A DNA stretch of 42,876 nt from JAKEGK01 sp036507695 (GTDB taxonomy: Bacteria; Pseudomonadota; Gammaproteobacteria; SZUA-152): positions 1 through 42,876 of the forward strand of contig DATCIR010000221.1 of the NCBI GenBank assembly GCA_036507695.1, given 5' to 3'. The position numbers and the translations under genes are program-made. Under the pieces are notes generated by a model. The model was not told the origin of the DNA. It made no database searches and saw only the letters and a program-made list of their open reading frames with translations. This document shows, piece after piece, positions 7,679 through 17,221 of this stretch. Position 1 is the first letter of the stretch, and each line of letters begins with the position of its first letter.

Positions 7679-9414
7679 GTATGGCCGAAAGTTATAGCGC
7701 TAAAGACCGGCAACGCCTGGTTGTATTGGCCCTCATGCTGGGCTTTGTCGTTTTCATGCTGATGTGGCGCGCGGTGGATTTGCAGGTGGTCAGCACACAA
7801 TTTTTGCGCGACCAGGGAGACGCCCGCTATCTGCGTGAAGTGGCCGAACCGGCGGACCGGGGCATGATTGTGGATCGCCACTGCGAGCCGTTGGCGATCA
7901 GTACCCCGGTTGATTCGGTGTGGGCCAATCCGAAAGAGTTAATCCTGGCGCGGGGCGACTGGGCGCGCCTGTGTGTTGAACTTAATCTGGATATCAACGC
8001 CCTGGAACAATTGCTGGCTAATCATGCCAGCAAGGAATTTGTTTATTTGAAGCGGCATGTTATTCCGGAGATTGCGCAGCGGGTCAGGGAATTGAAAATT
8101 CCCGGAGTATTTCTCACGCGGGAGAATCGCCGCTATTATCCGGCCGGTGAAGTAACGGCGCATGTGATCGGGTTTACCAATATTGATGACGCCGGGCAGG
8201 AAGGCGTCGAGCTGGCGCTGGATGGGTGGCTGCGCGGTACGCCCGGCAGCAAACGGGTTATCAAGGATCGCCTGGGGCAAGTCGTGGAACAGGTCGAGCA
8301 GGTGCGGCTTCCGCAACGCGGCAATGATGTGGTGCTTACCATCGACCGCCGTATTCAGTACCTGGCTTACCGGGAGTTGAAAGCCGCGGTGCAGAAACAC
8401 CAGGCGGAGTCGGGATCCGCGGTGATTCTTGATGCGCGAAGCGGCGAGATTCTGGCGATGGTCAATCAGCCGGCTTATAATCCTAACAATCGTGATGCGC
8501 TGCAAGCGGATCATTTGCGTAACCGCGCGATAACCGATGTGTTTGAGCCGGGCTCAACCGTCAAGCCGTTTACGGTGGCGGCGGCCCTGGAATCCGGCAA
8601 ATACGGGCCGCAAACGATTATCGACACCACGCCGGGTTTGTATCGTGTGGGACGTAAAGTGATCCGGGATTTTAAGAATTACGGCGCCATTGATGTGGCA
8701 ACGGTTATTCAAAAGTCCAGTAATGTGGGTGCCAGCAAACTGGCATTGGCGATTGAACCGCGCATTATGTGGAATATTTTTGCGGGTGCGGGATTTGGCG
8801 GGACCACCGGGGTTGGTTTTCCGGGCGAGTCGACCGGCTTGCTCACGGATCATTACAGTTGGCGGGATATAGAAAGGGCTACGCTATCCTACGGATACGG
8901 GATGTCGGTTACGACATTACAACTGGCGCGCGCCTATACCTTGTTTGCCAATGATGGCGTCGTCAAGCCGGTTAGCCTGGTGCGTAATTCACCGCAGGCA
9001 ACTGATCATAGCCGTTACTATCAGGCGGATCCGGTATTGAGTCAGGTGACGATCAAGCGGGTGCGTCAAATGATGCAAACCGTGGTGGAAGAAGGCGGTA
9101 CCGCGGTGGCCGCCCAAGTGCCGGGGTACAAGATCGCCGGTAAAACCGGGACGGTAAGGAAGTCCGGTGTCGGCGGATATCTGGAAGACAGCTATATCTC
9201 GGTGTTCGCCGGCATGGCGCCGGCCACGAATCCCAGACTGATTATGGTGGTGATGGTGAATGAGCCGCGCGGAGAAGAATACTACGGTGGCGCGGTCGCG
9301 GCGCCGGTATTTTCCAAGGTAATGGCGGGCGCGTTACGATTGATGGATGTGCCGCCGGATGATTTGCCGTCCTTGTTTGGCGCGCGTGTCGCACTGTTGG
9401 AAGGTGTGCAATGA
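7675..9414 (+). CDS. ftsI: Peptidoglycan DD-transpeptidase FtsI (PBP3)
   Basis: A 579-residue class B penicillin-binding protein that crosslinks septal peptidoglycan. It has a short cytoplasmic tail, a membrane anchor at about 15-36, a pedestal domain (RGMIVDRHCEPLA near 62) and a transpeptidase domain. Catalytic motifs are complete: STVK with nucleophile Ser294, SSN at 348-350 and KTG at 490-492. The length matches E. coli FtsI (588). It overlaps ftsL (ATGA) and murE (ATGA) by 4 bases each, so translation is probably coupled. FtsW, its glycosyltransferase partner, is encoded 5.5 kb downstream in the same cluster. Confidence 0.97.
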   Translation: MSMAESYSAKDRQRLVVLALMLGFVVFMLMWRAVDLQVVSTQFLRDQGDARYLREVAEPADRGMIVDRHCEPLAISTPVDSVWANPKELILARGDWARLCVELNLDINALEQLLANHASKEFVYLKRHVIPEIAQRVRELKIPGVFLTRENRRYYPAGEVTAHVIGFTNIDDAGQEGVELALDGWLRGTPGSKRVIKDRLGQVVEQVEQVRLPQRGNDVVLTIDRRIQYLAYRELKAAVQKHQAESGSAVILDARSGEILAMVNQPAYNPNNRDALQADHLRNRAITDVFEPGSTVKPFTVAAALESGKYGPQTIIDTTPGLYRVGRKVIRDFKNYGAIDVATVIQKSSNVGASKLALAIEPRIMWNIFAGAGFGGTTGVGFPGESTGLLTDHYSWRDIERATLSYGYGMSVTTLQLARAYTLFANDGVVKPVSLVRNSPQATDHSRYYQADPVLSQVTIKRVRQMMQTVVEEGGTAVAAQVPGYKIAGKTGTVRKSGVGGYLEDSYISVFAGMAPATNPRLIMVVMVNEPRGEEYYGGAVAAPVFSKVMAGALRLMDVPPDDLPSLFGARVALLEGVQ

Positions 9415-10955
9415 TGCCTGCCAGAAACAGAGATACTCCGCTCAGTTTGAGGCAGTTGCTGCAAGGTATCGCCGCAGTCAACGACAAGGACAATCGTGAG
9501 ATAAGCGGTTTGTCCCTCAACAGCAGGGATTCCAAGCCGGGCGAGGTGTTTTTCGCGCTTGCGGGACACAAAACGCACGGATTAAATTACGCCGCGCAGG
9601 CGATACAGCACGGCGCCTGCGCGGTGATTTGGGAAGCGGATACCGCGCAGGATGATGTGGTGATGCTGGAGGCGCTCGCCAAACGCGTGCCGCTGATTCC
9701 GGTTGCAAACCTCAGGCAGCAGTTGGGCGCCATTGCCGAACACTTTTACGGGGAGCCAACAAAAAAACTTTATATGGTGGGCGTGACCGGGACCAACGGC
9801 AAAACCTCCTGTAGCCAGTTTCTGGCCAAAGCGCTTAATCCGGATGCATTAAGTTGCGTGATTGGCACGCTGGGCAATGGTTTCGTGGATCAGCTCGAAG
9901 ATGCTACGCACACCACGCCCGATGCGATCACGCTGCACAGGCTGCTGGCGGAGTTTTATGCTCAAGGGGCAAGCAATGCGGTCATGGAAGTGTCTTCGCA
10001 TGGTTTGGAGCAAGGCCGGGTGTCAGGTGTCAATTTTGATATGGCGATATTCACCAACCTGAGCCGGGACCATTTGGACTATCACGGTGATATGGCCGCC
10101 TATGGTAACGCCAAGAAATTATTGTTTGAAATGCCCGGACTGAGGACGGCCGTTATCAATGTGGATGATGATTTTGGTGTGCAGCTGGCGGATTCACTCA
10201 AGGGCAAGCTGGACGTGGTGCGCTACGGGATTGACCACCATGCCGCCGGTATCGACGTCAGGGCGTCCCAGGTGACGCTGAATAACACCGGTATCCACTT
10301 TGAGGTGATTAGCCGCTGGGGCAGCGGCATTATCAGTTCACCATTGCTAGGCCGGTTCAATGTCAGCAACTTGCTGGCGGTGCTTGGTGCGCTGTTAGCC
10401 AGGGGTGTGCGTTTTGAAGACGCGGTGCTGCGTATCAGCCGCCTCTCCAATGTGCCCGGGCGCATGGAACGCATTGTGAACCCGCGCGGCGCCACCCTGT
10501 TTGTCGTTGACTATGCGCACACCCCGGATGCCCTGGCCAAGGCGTTGCAGTCTTTGCGCCAGCACGTGGACACCCAAAAGCACGGGCGGCTGTGGTGCGT
10601 GTTTGGTTGCGGTGGTGATCGCGACCGCGGCAAGCGTCCGCTGATGGGCGGCGTGGCGGAACAATTCGCGGACCGTGTGATTATTACCGACGACAACCCC
10701 CGCACTGAAGCGGCCAATCACATAGTGGCGCAAATACTGGACGGCATGCAACAGCAGGACGTGACGATTATTCATGACCGGATTGCGGCAATCGAACACG
10801 CAATTACGCAGGCGGGTGAGCACGATGCGGTATTGATAGCGGGTAAAGGGCATGAAGCTTACCAGATCCTTGGCGAAGAAAAACGTCCGTATGCCGGCGA
10901 TGCGGAAATCGTCGCCCAACTGTTAGCACAGATCCAGGATACTCGTGGTGGTTAA
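9411..10955 (+). CDS. murE: UDP-MurNAc-L-Ala-D-Glu:meso-diaminopimelate ligase MurE
   Basis: A 514-residue Mur ligase that adds the third residue of the stem peptide. The ATP-binding motif GVTGTNGKTS is centred on Lys131. The DNPR motif at 428-431 is the one that recognises meso-diaminopimelate, so the wall is expected to be the usual Gram-negative A1gamma type rather than lysine-containing. An AAGG ribosome-binding site lies inside the end of ftsI. It shares 4 bases with ftsI and 1 base with murF. Confidence 0.97.
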   Translation: MMPARNRDTPLSLRQLLQGIAAVNDKDNREISGLSLNSRDSKPGEVFFALAGHKTHGLNYAAQAIQHGACAVIWEADTAQDDVVMLEALAKRVPLIPVANLRQQLGAIAEHFYGEPTKKLYMVGVTGTNGKTSCSQFLAKALNPDALSCVIGTLGNGFVDQLEDATHTTPDAITLHRLLAEFYAQGASNAVMEVSSHGLEQGRVSGVNFDMAIFTNLSRDHLDYHGDMAAYGNAKKLLFEMPGLRTAVINVDDDFGVQLADSLKGKLDVVRYGIDHHAAGIDVRASQVTLNNTGIHFEVISRWGSGIISSPLLGRFNVSNLLAVLGALLARGVRFEDAVLRISRLSNVPGRMERIVNPRGATLFVVDYAHTPDALAKALQSLRQHVDTQKHGRLWCVFGCGGDRDRGKRPLMGGVAEQFADRVIITDDNPRTEAANHIVAQILDGMQQQDVTIIHDRIAAIEHAITQAGEHDAVLIAGKGHEAYQILGEEKRPYAGDAEIVAQLLAQIQDTRGG

Positions 10956-12304
10956 TGACCGGTTGTGACCTTACATTAAAGGATGCCGCCGCTGCGCTGC
11001 AGGCCAGGCTGGTTGGCAGGGATACGGTGTTTACCGGTGTCAGTTCGGATTCCCGGGCGGTGCAACCCGGTGAATTGTTCGTTGCCCTGAGCGGGCCGAA
11101 TTTTAACGCGCATGATTTTGCTGAAGACGCCCGCCAGGCGGGAGCCGTAGCGTTGCTGGTCGATCATGAACTCGACTGCGCGCTGCCACAGTTAGTCGCG
11201 CCGGACACGCTGCGGGCGCTGGGTCAATTGGCCGCGTATTGGCGCTCGCAATTGACAATACCAGTGATCGCCGTCACCGGCAGCAATGGCAAGACGACCG
11301 TCAAGGAAATTCTCAAATCAATATTTTCCCGCTTGGGGGGAACCTTGGCGACCAAGGGTAATTTGAATAATCACATCGGAGTGCCATTGACCTTGTTAAG
11401 CATCAACAAACAGCACAAGGCCGCGGTAATCGAAATGGGCGCCAATCACCCCAATGAAATTTCGTATTTAACCAACATCACGCGGCCCGATGTGGCCTTG
11501 ATCAATAACGCCGCCGCCGCGCACCTGGAGGGCTTTGGTTCCCTGGAAGGCGTGGCGAAAGCCAAAGGCGAGATATATCAAGGCTTGGGTAAGGACGGCA
11601 CGGCGATTATTAACGCGGACGACCAGTTTGCGCCCTTATGGCGTCAGTTGACCCGGCATAACAAACAACTGACATTTGGGTTGCAGCAACCGGCCGATGT
11701 CTGTTGCCAATGGCAGGGTGATATTAACGGTAACCGGCTGACGGTGCGCACACCCAAGGGTGAATTCAGCTGCGTGATGAAATTGCTGGGCCGGCACAAT
11801 GTCATGAACGCGCTGGCCGCCACCGCGGCTGCGGTGGCGGCCGATGTTGAGCTAGCGGTTATCGCCGAAGGGATTGCGGCATTAAATTCCGTGCCGGGAC
11901 GTTTGCAACTGAAACCGGGTATCAACGGGGCACGGATTATTGACGACACCTACAATGCCAATCCCAATTCGCTGCGGGCCGGGCTGGAAGTGCTGGCGGC
12001 CTGTGCCGGCAAACGCTTTCTGGTCTTGGGTGACATGGGTGAGCTGGGGGAAAACAGTCCCGAGTTGCATAAGCAGGCCGGCGTGGACGCGGCAACACTG
12101 CAGATCGACCGTATGTTTACCCTGGGCCGGTTCAGCCAGCAAGCGGCGCAAGCGTTCGGCGGCAACGCCCGGCATTTTGATGAGCTGGACGCGTTGTTAA
12201 AAGTTGTTGTGCCGCTGCTTTCCAAAGACGTGACGGTGCTGGTGAAGGGTTCGCGCATGATGCGCATGGAGCGGGTGGTTGCCGCTTTGGTGAAACAATC
12301 GTGA
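10955..12304 (+). CDS. murF: UDP-MurNAc-tripeptide:D-alanyl-D-alanine ligase MurF
   Basis: A 449-residue Mur ligase that adds D-Ala-D-Ala to complete the pentapeptide precursor. The N-terminal UDP-binding domain begins near the segment VSSDSRAVQPGELFVAL. The P-loop VTGSNGKTTVKE has Lys113, and the central domain shows EMGANHPNEI and NNAAAAHLEGFGS. Length is close to E. coli MurF (452). It starts in the TAATG overlap with murE. The product Ddl, which makes its D-Ala-D-Ala substrate, is encoded later in the same cluster. Confidence 0.97.
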   Translation: MTGCDLTLKDAAAALQARLVGRDTVFTGVSSDSRAVQPGELFVALSGPNFNAHDFAEDARQAGAVALLVDHELDCALPQLVAPDTLRALGQLAAYWRSQLTIPVIAVTGSNGKTTVKEILKSIFSRLGGTLATKGNLNNHIGVPLTLLSINKQHKAAVIEMGANHPNEISYLTNITRPDVALINNAAAAHLEGFGSLEGVAKAKGEIYQGLGKDGTAIINADDQFAPLWRQLTRHNKQLTFGLQQPADVCCQWQGDINGNRLTVRTPKGEFSCVMKLLGRHNVMNALAATAAAVAADVELAVIAEGIAALNSVPGRLQLKPGINGARIIDDTYNANPNSLRAGLEVLAACAGKRFLVLGDMGELGENSPELHKQAGVDAATLQIDRMFTLGRFSQQAAQAFGGNARHFDELDALLKVVVPLLSKDVTVLVKGSRMMRMERVVAALVKQS

Positions 12305-12350
12305 CACGTGCAAGCTTGAAAGACGGGAAACAACAGGACAGAGAAAGCCC

Positions 12351-13433
12351 ATGTTACTTTATCTAACCAATTATTTGACACAACTGCATAGCGGTTTTGG
12401 GGTGTTTCAATATTTAACCCTGCGCACCATTCTTGGCGTGCTCACCGCGCTGGTGATTTCGTTTATTGTCGGCCCGATCATGATCAGGAAACTGAGTCAA
12501 TACCAGATCGGGCAGCATGTGCGCAATGACGGCCCGCAAGCGCATTTATCCAAGGCCGGCACCCCGACCATGGGCGGTGCGTTGATCCTGGTGGCGGTTG
12601 CGGTCAGCACCTTACTGTGGAGCGACTTATCCAATCGTTATGTTTGGGTGGTGTTGATTGTGACCTTGCTGTTTGGCGCCGTGGGTTGGGTGGATGATTA
12701 CCGCAAGCTGGTGAAGAAGCAGTCGCAGGGATTAAAAGCCAGGGAAAAATATATCTGGCAAACCGTGGGTGGCTTGGGGGCGGCGCTGTTCCTGTATTAC
12801 ACCGCCACGCAGCCCATCGAAACTTCATTGATTGTCCCCTTCTTTAAAGACGTGGTCATTCCGTTAGGCTGGTTTTTTGTCATTTTCGCGTACCTGGTGA
12901 TTGTGGGATCCAGTAACGCCGTGAATCTCACCGATGGCCTGGATGGATTGGCGATTATGCCGACGGTGCTGGTGGCGGCGGGGCTGGGCATAATTGCCTA
13001 CGCTACCGGGCATATCAAATTCGCCGAGTATCTTGGCATACCGTTTGTACCCGGCACTGGCGAAGTGGCGGTGTTCTGCGGCGCGATCGCAGGCGCCGGC
13101 CTGGGCTTCCTTTGGTTTAATGCTTATCCGGCGATGGTGTTCATGGGTGATGTCGGCGCGCTGGCGCTGGGCGCCGCGTTAGGCGTTGTCGCGGTTGTGG
13201 TGCGCCAGGAACTGGTGTTGCTGATCATGGGCGGTGTGTTCGTGATCGAGACCCTGAGCGTGATTATCCAGGTGGCGTCATTCAAGTTAACCGGCAAGCG
13301 CGTGTTTCGCATGGCGCCCTTGCATCATCATTTTGAATTAAAAGGCTGGCCAGAACCGCGGGTTATTGTCCGGTTCTGGATCATTACCGTCATTCTGACC
13401 CTGATTGGGTTGGCGACGCTGAAGATTCGCTAG
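12351..13433 (+). CDS. mraY: Phospho-MurNAc-pentapeptide transferase MraY
   Basis: A 360-residue polytopic inner-membrane enzyme (about 10 helices) that transfers phospho-MurNAc-pentapeptide to undecaprenyl phosphate, forming lipid I. Family signatures are seen: the TPTMGGALIL segment near residue 70, the Asp-rich GWVDDYRKL near 112, SNAVNLTDGLDGLA near 188 with catalytic aspartate, NAYPAMVFMGDVGALALG near 256 and the MAPLHHHFELKGW histidine triad near 321. Length equals that of E. coli MraY (360). It follows murF after 46 bases and precedes murD by 28. Confidence 0.98.
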   Translation: MLLYLTNYLTQLHSGFGVFQYLTLRTILGVLTALVISFIVGPIMIRKLSQYQIGQHVRNDGPQAHLSKAGTPTMGGALILVAVAVSTLLWSDLSNRYVWVVLIVTLLFGAVGWVDDYRKLVKKQSQGLKAREKYIWQTVGGLGAALFLYYTATQPIETSLIVPFFKDVVIPLGWFFVIFAYLVIVGSSNAVNLTDGLDGLAIMPTVLVAAGLGIIAYATGHIKFAEYLGIPFVPGTGEVAVFCGAIAGAGLGFLWFNAYPAMVFMGDVGALALGAALGVVAVVVRQELVLLIMGGVFVIETLSVIIQVASFKLTGKRVFRMAPLHHHFELKGWPEPRVIVRFWIITVILTLIGLATLKIR

Positions 13434-13461
13434 GACATACGGCAAAGGTTGAACAACATCG

Positions 13462-14889
13462 ATGATGGCGGCGGTAGACTATAATGCGGCGGCTGGCGTG
13501 AAAGGCGCGACGGTTATTGTGGGCCTGGGAAAAACCGGCTTGTCCGTTGCGCGTTATCTCGCGCAGCGGGGTGAAGCCTTTGTGGTGGCCGATTCGCGCC
13601 GCGATCCGCCCGGTCTGAAGCAGTTATTAAGCATTGCGCCCAATGTGGAGTGCCATTTGGGCGGATTCGAACCGCGGATATTTGAACAGGCCCAGCGGCT
13701 GATAGTCAGTCCCGGTGTGTCAATCAAGGAGCCGGTGATTGCCAGTGCCGTGGCGCGTGGCGCGGAGATCCTGGGCGATATCGCTTTGTTTGCGGCGCAG
13801 GCCGGCGCGCCGATCGTTGCCATTACCGGTTCCAACGGTAAAAGCACGGTGACCGCGATGGCGGGCGCCATGGCGGAGCATGCAGGACTGAACGCCAAAG
13901 TCGGCGGCAATATCGGTATTCCGGCGTTGGATTTTTTGACAGGACCCGCCAAGGCCGTTGCGGGTGATGCTCCTATGGCGGCTAACGTGGAAAAACCGGC
14001 GTTTTATGTTCTGGAACTGTCGAGCTTTCAGCTGGAAACCACGCCGAACCTAAATGCCTTCGCGGCCGTGGTATTGAATGTATCAGCGGACCATATGGAT
14101 CGTTACACCACTATTCAGGAATACAGCGCAGCCAAACAAATTGTTTACCGCAATTGCCACTACCGGGTATTTAACCGCGATGACGCGCTGGGCACGCAAC
14201 TGGTGAAGCAGGTCGACGGTAGTGCGCAAGACCAGGTCGTGTCGTTTGGACTGGGCGCGCCGCCAACCGGCAATGATTTTGGCATTGATAATCACGGCGG
14301 GGCGCCTTGGTTGATGAAGGGCCAGCAAGCGTTAATGCGGGCGGATGAGATGAGCTTGCCGGGCCGCCATAACCAGGCGAACGCCCTGGCCGCGCTGGCG
14401 CTGGGCGAAGCAATGAAAATCCGTATCGAGGATATGCTGCATGTGCTGCGCAACTTTGTTGGACTGCCGCATCGCATGCAATTGGTGGCGGAACTAAAAG
14501 AGGTGAGCTGGTATAACGATTCCAAAGGCACCAATGTCGGCGCCACGGTTTCCGCCATTGCGGGCATGCCGGGCAGCAAACTATTGATTGCCGGTGGCGA
14601 CGGCAAGGGCGCGGACTTTGAACCGTTGCGCGCAGCGGTTATCGCCAACAATGTGCGGCTGGTGATTCTCATCGGCAGAGACGCGGATCGAATTGAAAAG
14701 GTGTTGTCCGGCGTGGTGCAAATCGAAACAGCCACAACGATGCAGGCCGCGGTAGTGCTGGCGAGCAAGCTGGCCAAAGCCGGGGAGAAAGTGATTTTGT
14801 CTCCGGCCTGCGCCAGCTTCGACATGTTCAATGATTACCAGCACCGCGGTGATGTATTTATGCAAGCCGTAAGGAGTTTGCCATTGTGA
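13462..14889 (+). CDS. murD: UDP-MurNAc-L-alanine:D-glutamate ligase MurD
   Basis: A 475-residue Mur ligase that adds D-Glu to UDP-MurNAc-L-Ala. The N-terminal Rossmann part shows VIVGLGKTGLSVARYL, and the P-loop ITGSNGKSTV carries Lys127. YNDSKGTNVGAT and SPACASFDMFNDYQHRGD are the C-terminal family motifs. It is longer than E. coli MurD (438). Part of the extra length is an N-terminal extension of about ten residues; part is an insertion at about 157-175 (the TGPAKAVAGDAPMAANVEK segment) before the conserved ELSSFQLE. A second ATG follows the first directly. It overlaps ftsW by 4 bases if ftsW starts at GTG 14886. Confidence 0.97.
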   Translation: MMAAVDYNAAAGVKGATVIVGLGKTGLSVARYLAQRGEAFVVADSRRDPPGLKQLLSIAPNVECHLGGFEPRIFEQAQRLIVSPGVSIKEPVIASAVARGAEILGDIALFAAQAGAPIVAITGSNGKSTVTAMAGAMAEHAGLNAKVGGNIGIPALDFLTGPAKAVAGDAPMAANVEKPAFYVLELSSFQLETTPNLNAFAAVVLNVSADHMDRYTTIQEYSAAKQIVYRNCHYRVFNRDDALGTQLVKQVDGSAQDQVVSFGLGAPPTGNDFGIDNHGGAPWLMKGQQALMRADEMSLPGRHNQANALAALALGEAMKIRIEDMLHVLRNFVGLPHRMQLVAELKEVSWYNDSKGTNVGATVSAIAGMPGSKLLIAGGDGKGADFEPLRAAVIANNVRLVILIGRDADRIEKVLSGVVQIETATTMQAAVVLASKLAKAGEKVILSPACASFDMFNDYQHRGDVFMQAVRSLPL

Positions 14890-16097
14890 TGCAGAGAATC
14901 TCAACGGCAAAGCCCTTGTTTCAGGCCAGAGCAATTGCGCACGGGGAAGGCTTTCGCTATGACTTCTGGCTGCTGGGAGCGGTTATTGCCTTGTTGGCGA
15001 TCGGCCTGGTGATGATGGGATCGGCTTCCACTTCCATCGCGCAAAAAGCCCACGGTGAGCCGTTATATTATCTCTGGCGGCAGCTGCTTTATGTTGCCAT
15101 TGCCCTGCTGCTGAGTTGGGGCGTATTGCGCGTGCCGGCCGATGCCTGGAACCGGCTGGGCCCCTATTTGCTCATGTTTGCCATGGCGTTACTGGTGCTG
15201 GTATTGCTGACCGGAAAACCGGTAAACGGCAGTTTGCGCTGGATTAATCTTGGCGTGTTTAAGCTGCAGCCATCGGAATTAGTGAAGTTATTCGTGGTGG
15301 TGTTTATCGCCGGATACCTGGTGCGCCGCGGCGAAGAAGTCAGAAACACCGTCAAAGGCTTTTTAAAGCCAATGTTAATACTGGGTTTGACCGGCGTGTT
15401 GTTGTTATTGGAGCCGGACTTTGGTTCGGGTGTTGTGATCGCTTTCACCGCGCTGGGCATGATGTTCCTGGCAGGAGTGCGTTTGTGGCAATTTGGCGTG
15501 CTGTTTATGGTGATGGCGATGGGGCTGCTGCTGCTGGCGTTTTCCTCCCCCTATCGCGTTGAACGGCTGACCTCGTTTGTGAATCCCTGGGCGGATCCCT
15601 TTGACAGTGGTTTCCAGCTGACCCAGGCGCTGATCGCCTTTGGCCGCGGTGAATGGTTTGGCGTTGGCCTGGGCGGCAGTGTGCAAAAGCTGTTTTATTT
15701 GCCGGAGGCGCATACGGATTTCCTGTTTGCGGTTATTTCCGAAGAATTGGGATTGAGCGGCGGAATGCTGGTCGTTGCGCTGTTTACGCTGCTGGTGTAC
15801 CGGGCGTTTCGCATTGGCCACAACGCCTTGTGTCAGGAGGACCGCTTTGCCGGCTACCTGGCGTTTGGTATCGGTTTGCTGGTTGGCTTGCAGGCGCTGA
15901 TCAATATCGGCGTCAACATGGGCATGTTGCCGACCAAGGGTCTGACCCTGCCGTTAATGAGTTATGGCGGCAGCAGTTTGGTATCCACGACGGTGGCGTG
16001 CGCCATGTTACTGCGCATCGCGCACCAGTATCCCGACGCGGCCAATACGCCCACACCGCAGCGCAGGGATCCACGGAGAACCGGCCGATGGCGCTAA
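14886..16097 (+). CDS. ftsW: Septal peptidoglycan glycosyltransferase FtsW
   Basis: A 403-residue SEDS-family membrane protein with about 10 helices that polymerises lipid II at the septum together with FtsI. Family motifs seen are GSLRWINLGVFKLQPSE near residue 114, the PDFGSG segment near 179, FGRGEWFGVGLGGS near 253, LPEAHTDFLFAVI near 272 and LPTKGLTLPLMSYGGSS near 352. The start may be GTG 14886 or the ATG at 14889; both lie in the murD stop region and differ by one residue. A basic C-terminal tail (PQRRDPRRTGRWR) faces the cytoplasm. Confidence 0.97.
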   Translation: MMQRISTAKPLFQARAIAHGEGFRYDFWLLGAVIALLAIGLVMMGSASTSIAQKAHGEPLYYLWRQLLYVAIALLLSWGVLRVPADAWNRLGPYLLMFAMALLVLVLLTGKPVNGSLRWINLGVFKLQPSELVKLFVVVFIAGYLVRRGEEVRNTVKGFLKPMLILGLTGVLLLLEPDFGSGVVIAFTALGMMFLAGVRLWQFGVLFMVMAMGLLLLAFSSPYRVERLTSFVNPWADPFDSGFQLTQALIAFGRGEWFGVGLGGSVQKLFYLPEAHTDFLFAVISEELGLSGGMLVVALFTLLVYRAFRIGHNALCQEDRFAGYLAFGIGLLVGLQALINIGVNMGMLPTKGLTLPLMSYGGSSLVSTTVACAMLLRIAHQYPDAANTPTPQRRDPRRTGRWR

Positions 16098-16125
16098 CGG
16101 ATATACATATATACAGCTATTACTT

Positions 16126-17208
16126 ATGAGCAACGCAACAGCCACCCGAATCTTGATTATGGCCGGCGGCACCGGCGGTCACGTCTTCCCAGCGCTGGCG
16201 GTCGCCGATGATTTGCGCGCGCGCGGTGTGGACGTGTATTGGCTGGGCACCCGGCGCGGCCTGGAAGCGGATGTGATTCCAAAAGCCAACATACCAATCT
16301 CGTATATCAAGGTGGAAGGCCTGCGCGGCAAGGGATCGTTGGGCTGGCTCCTGGCGCCAATGAAACTTTTATACGCGTTATGGCAGGGCCTTAATGTGAT
16401 GTGGCGTTTGAAACCACAAGCGGTATTGGGCATGGGTGGTTTTGTCACCGGTCCGGGCGGCGTAGCCGCCTGGTTAACCCGCAAGCCATTATTGGTGCAT
16501 GAGCAGAATGCCATTTCCGGAATGACCAATCGCATGCTGGTTCCAATCGCCAGCGTGGTGATGGAGGCGTTTCCCAACTCCATCGCGCGTGGCCGGGCCA
16601 TTCATACCGGTAACCCGGTGCGTAACGATATTTCCCAGCTCTATCAGGTGGACGCGGCTGCGCGCGTTATCCATGACCCGCTGCATCTATTAGTGGTCGG
16701 TGGCAGCCTGGGCGCCAAGGCGCTGAACGACGTGGTGCCCGCCGCGCTGAGCAAAATCGCCGCCGCGCAGCGGCCCGTGGTCTGGCATCAGACCGGTAAG
16801 AAAAATATCGACGAGGCGCGGGCGAGTTACCAGCAAAGCGGTGTTGAGGCCAAGGTGGTACCGTTTATCGATAACATGGCGGAAGCCTACCGCTGGGCGG
16901 ACCTGGTGATTTGCCGGGCGGGCGCCATGACCATCGCGGAACTGGCGATCGCCGGGGTGGCGTCCATCCTGGTTCCTTATCCGCATGCGGTTGACGACCA
17001 CCAAACCACGAATGCCAAGTATCTGGTGGATGAAGCGGCGGCGATCGTGGTCCAGCAGAAAGACTTAACGGTTGAGGTGTTGCACGGTTTGTTAGCGGAA
17101 CTGACGAACACCCGTTTGCAGCAAATGGCAAAAGCCGCCCGCAGCCTGGCATTGCCGGAGGCGACCCGCAGGGTGGCGGATCAATGCCTGAAGGCGGCGC
17201 ATGCCTGA
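16126..17208 (+). CDS. murG: Lipid II synthase MurG (GlcNAc transferase)
   Basis: A 360-residue GT28 glycosyltransferase that adds GlcNAc to lipid I at the inner face of the membrane. The start at ATG 16126 (MSNATATRILIMAGGTGGHV) puts the first Gly-rich loop at the usual place; the longer frame from 15964 lies inside ftsW. Other motifs are the second Gly-rich loop MGGFVTGPGG near residue 105, HEQNAISGMTNR near 125, VVGGSLGAKALN near 189, and the C-terminal ICRAGAMTIAELA near 262 and PYPHAVDDHQTTNA near 285. It follows ftsW after 28 bases. Confidence 0.97.
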   Translation: MSNATATRILIMAGGTGGHVFPALAVADDLRARGVDVYWLGTRRGLEADVIPKANIPISYIKVEGLRGKGSLGWLLAPMKLLYALWQGLNVMWRLKPQAVLGMGGFVTGPGGVAAWLTRKPLLVHEQNAISGMTNRMLVPIASVVMEAFPNSIARGRAIHTGNPVRNDISQLYQVDAAARVIHDPLHLLVVGGSLGAKALNDVVPAALSKIAAAQRPVVWHQTGKKNIDEARASYQQSGVEAKVVPFIDNMAEAYRWADLVICRAGAMTIAELAIAGVASILVPYPHAVDDHQTTNAKYLVDEAAAIVVQQKDLTVEVLHGLLAELTNTRLQQMAKAARSLALPEATRRVADQCLKAAHA

Positions 17209-17221
17209 AGGATTAGCCACG

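Noticed and set aside
10395..10919. A 174-codon minus-strand frame opposite murE
   Set aside because: It lies opposite the conserved C-terminal part of murE and has no family features.
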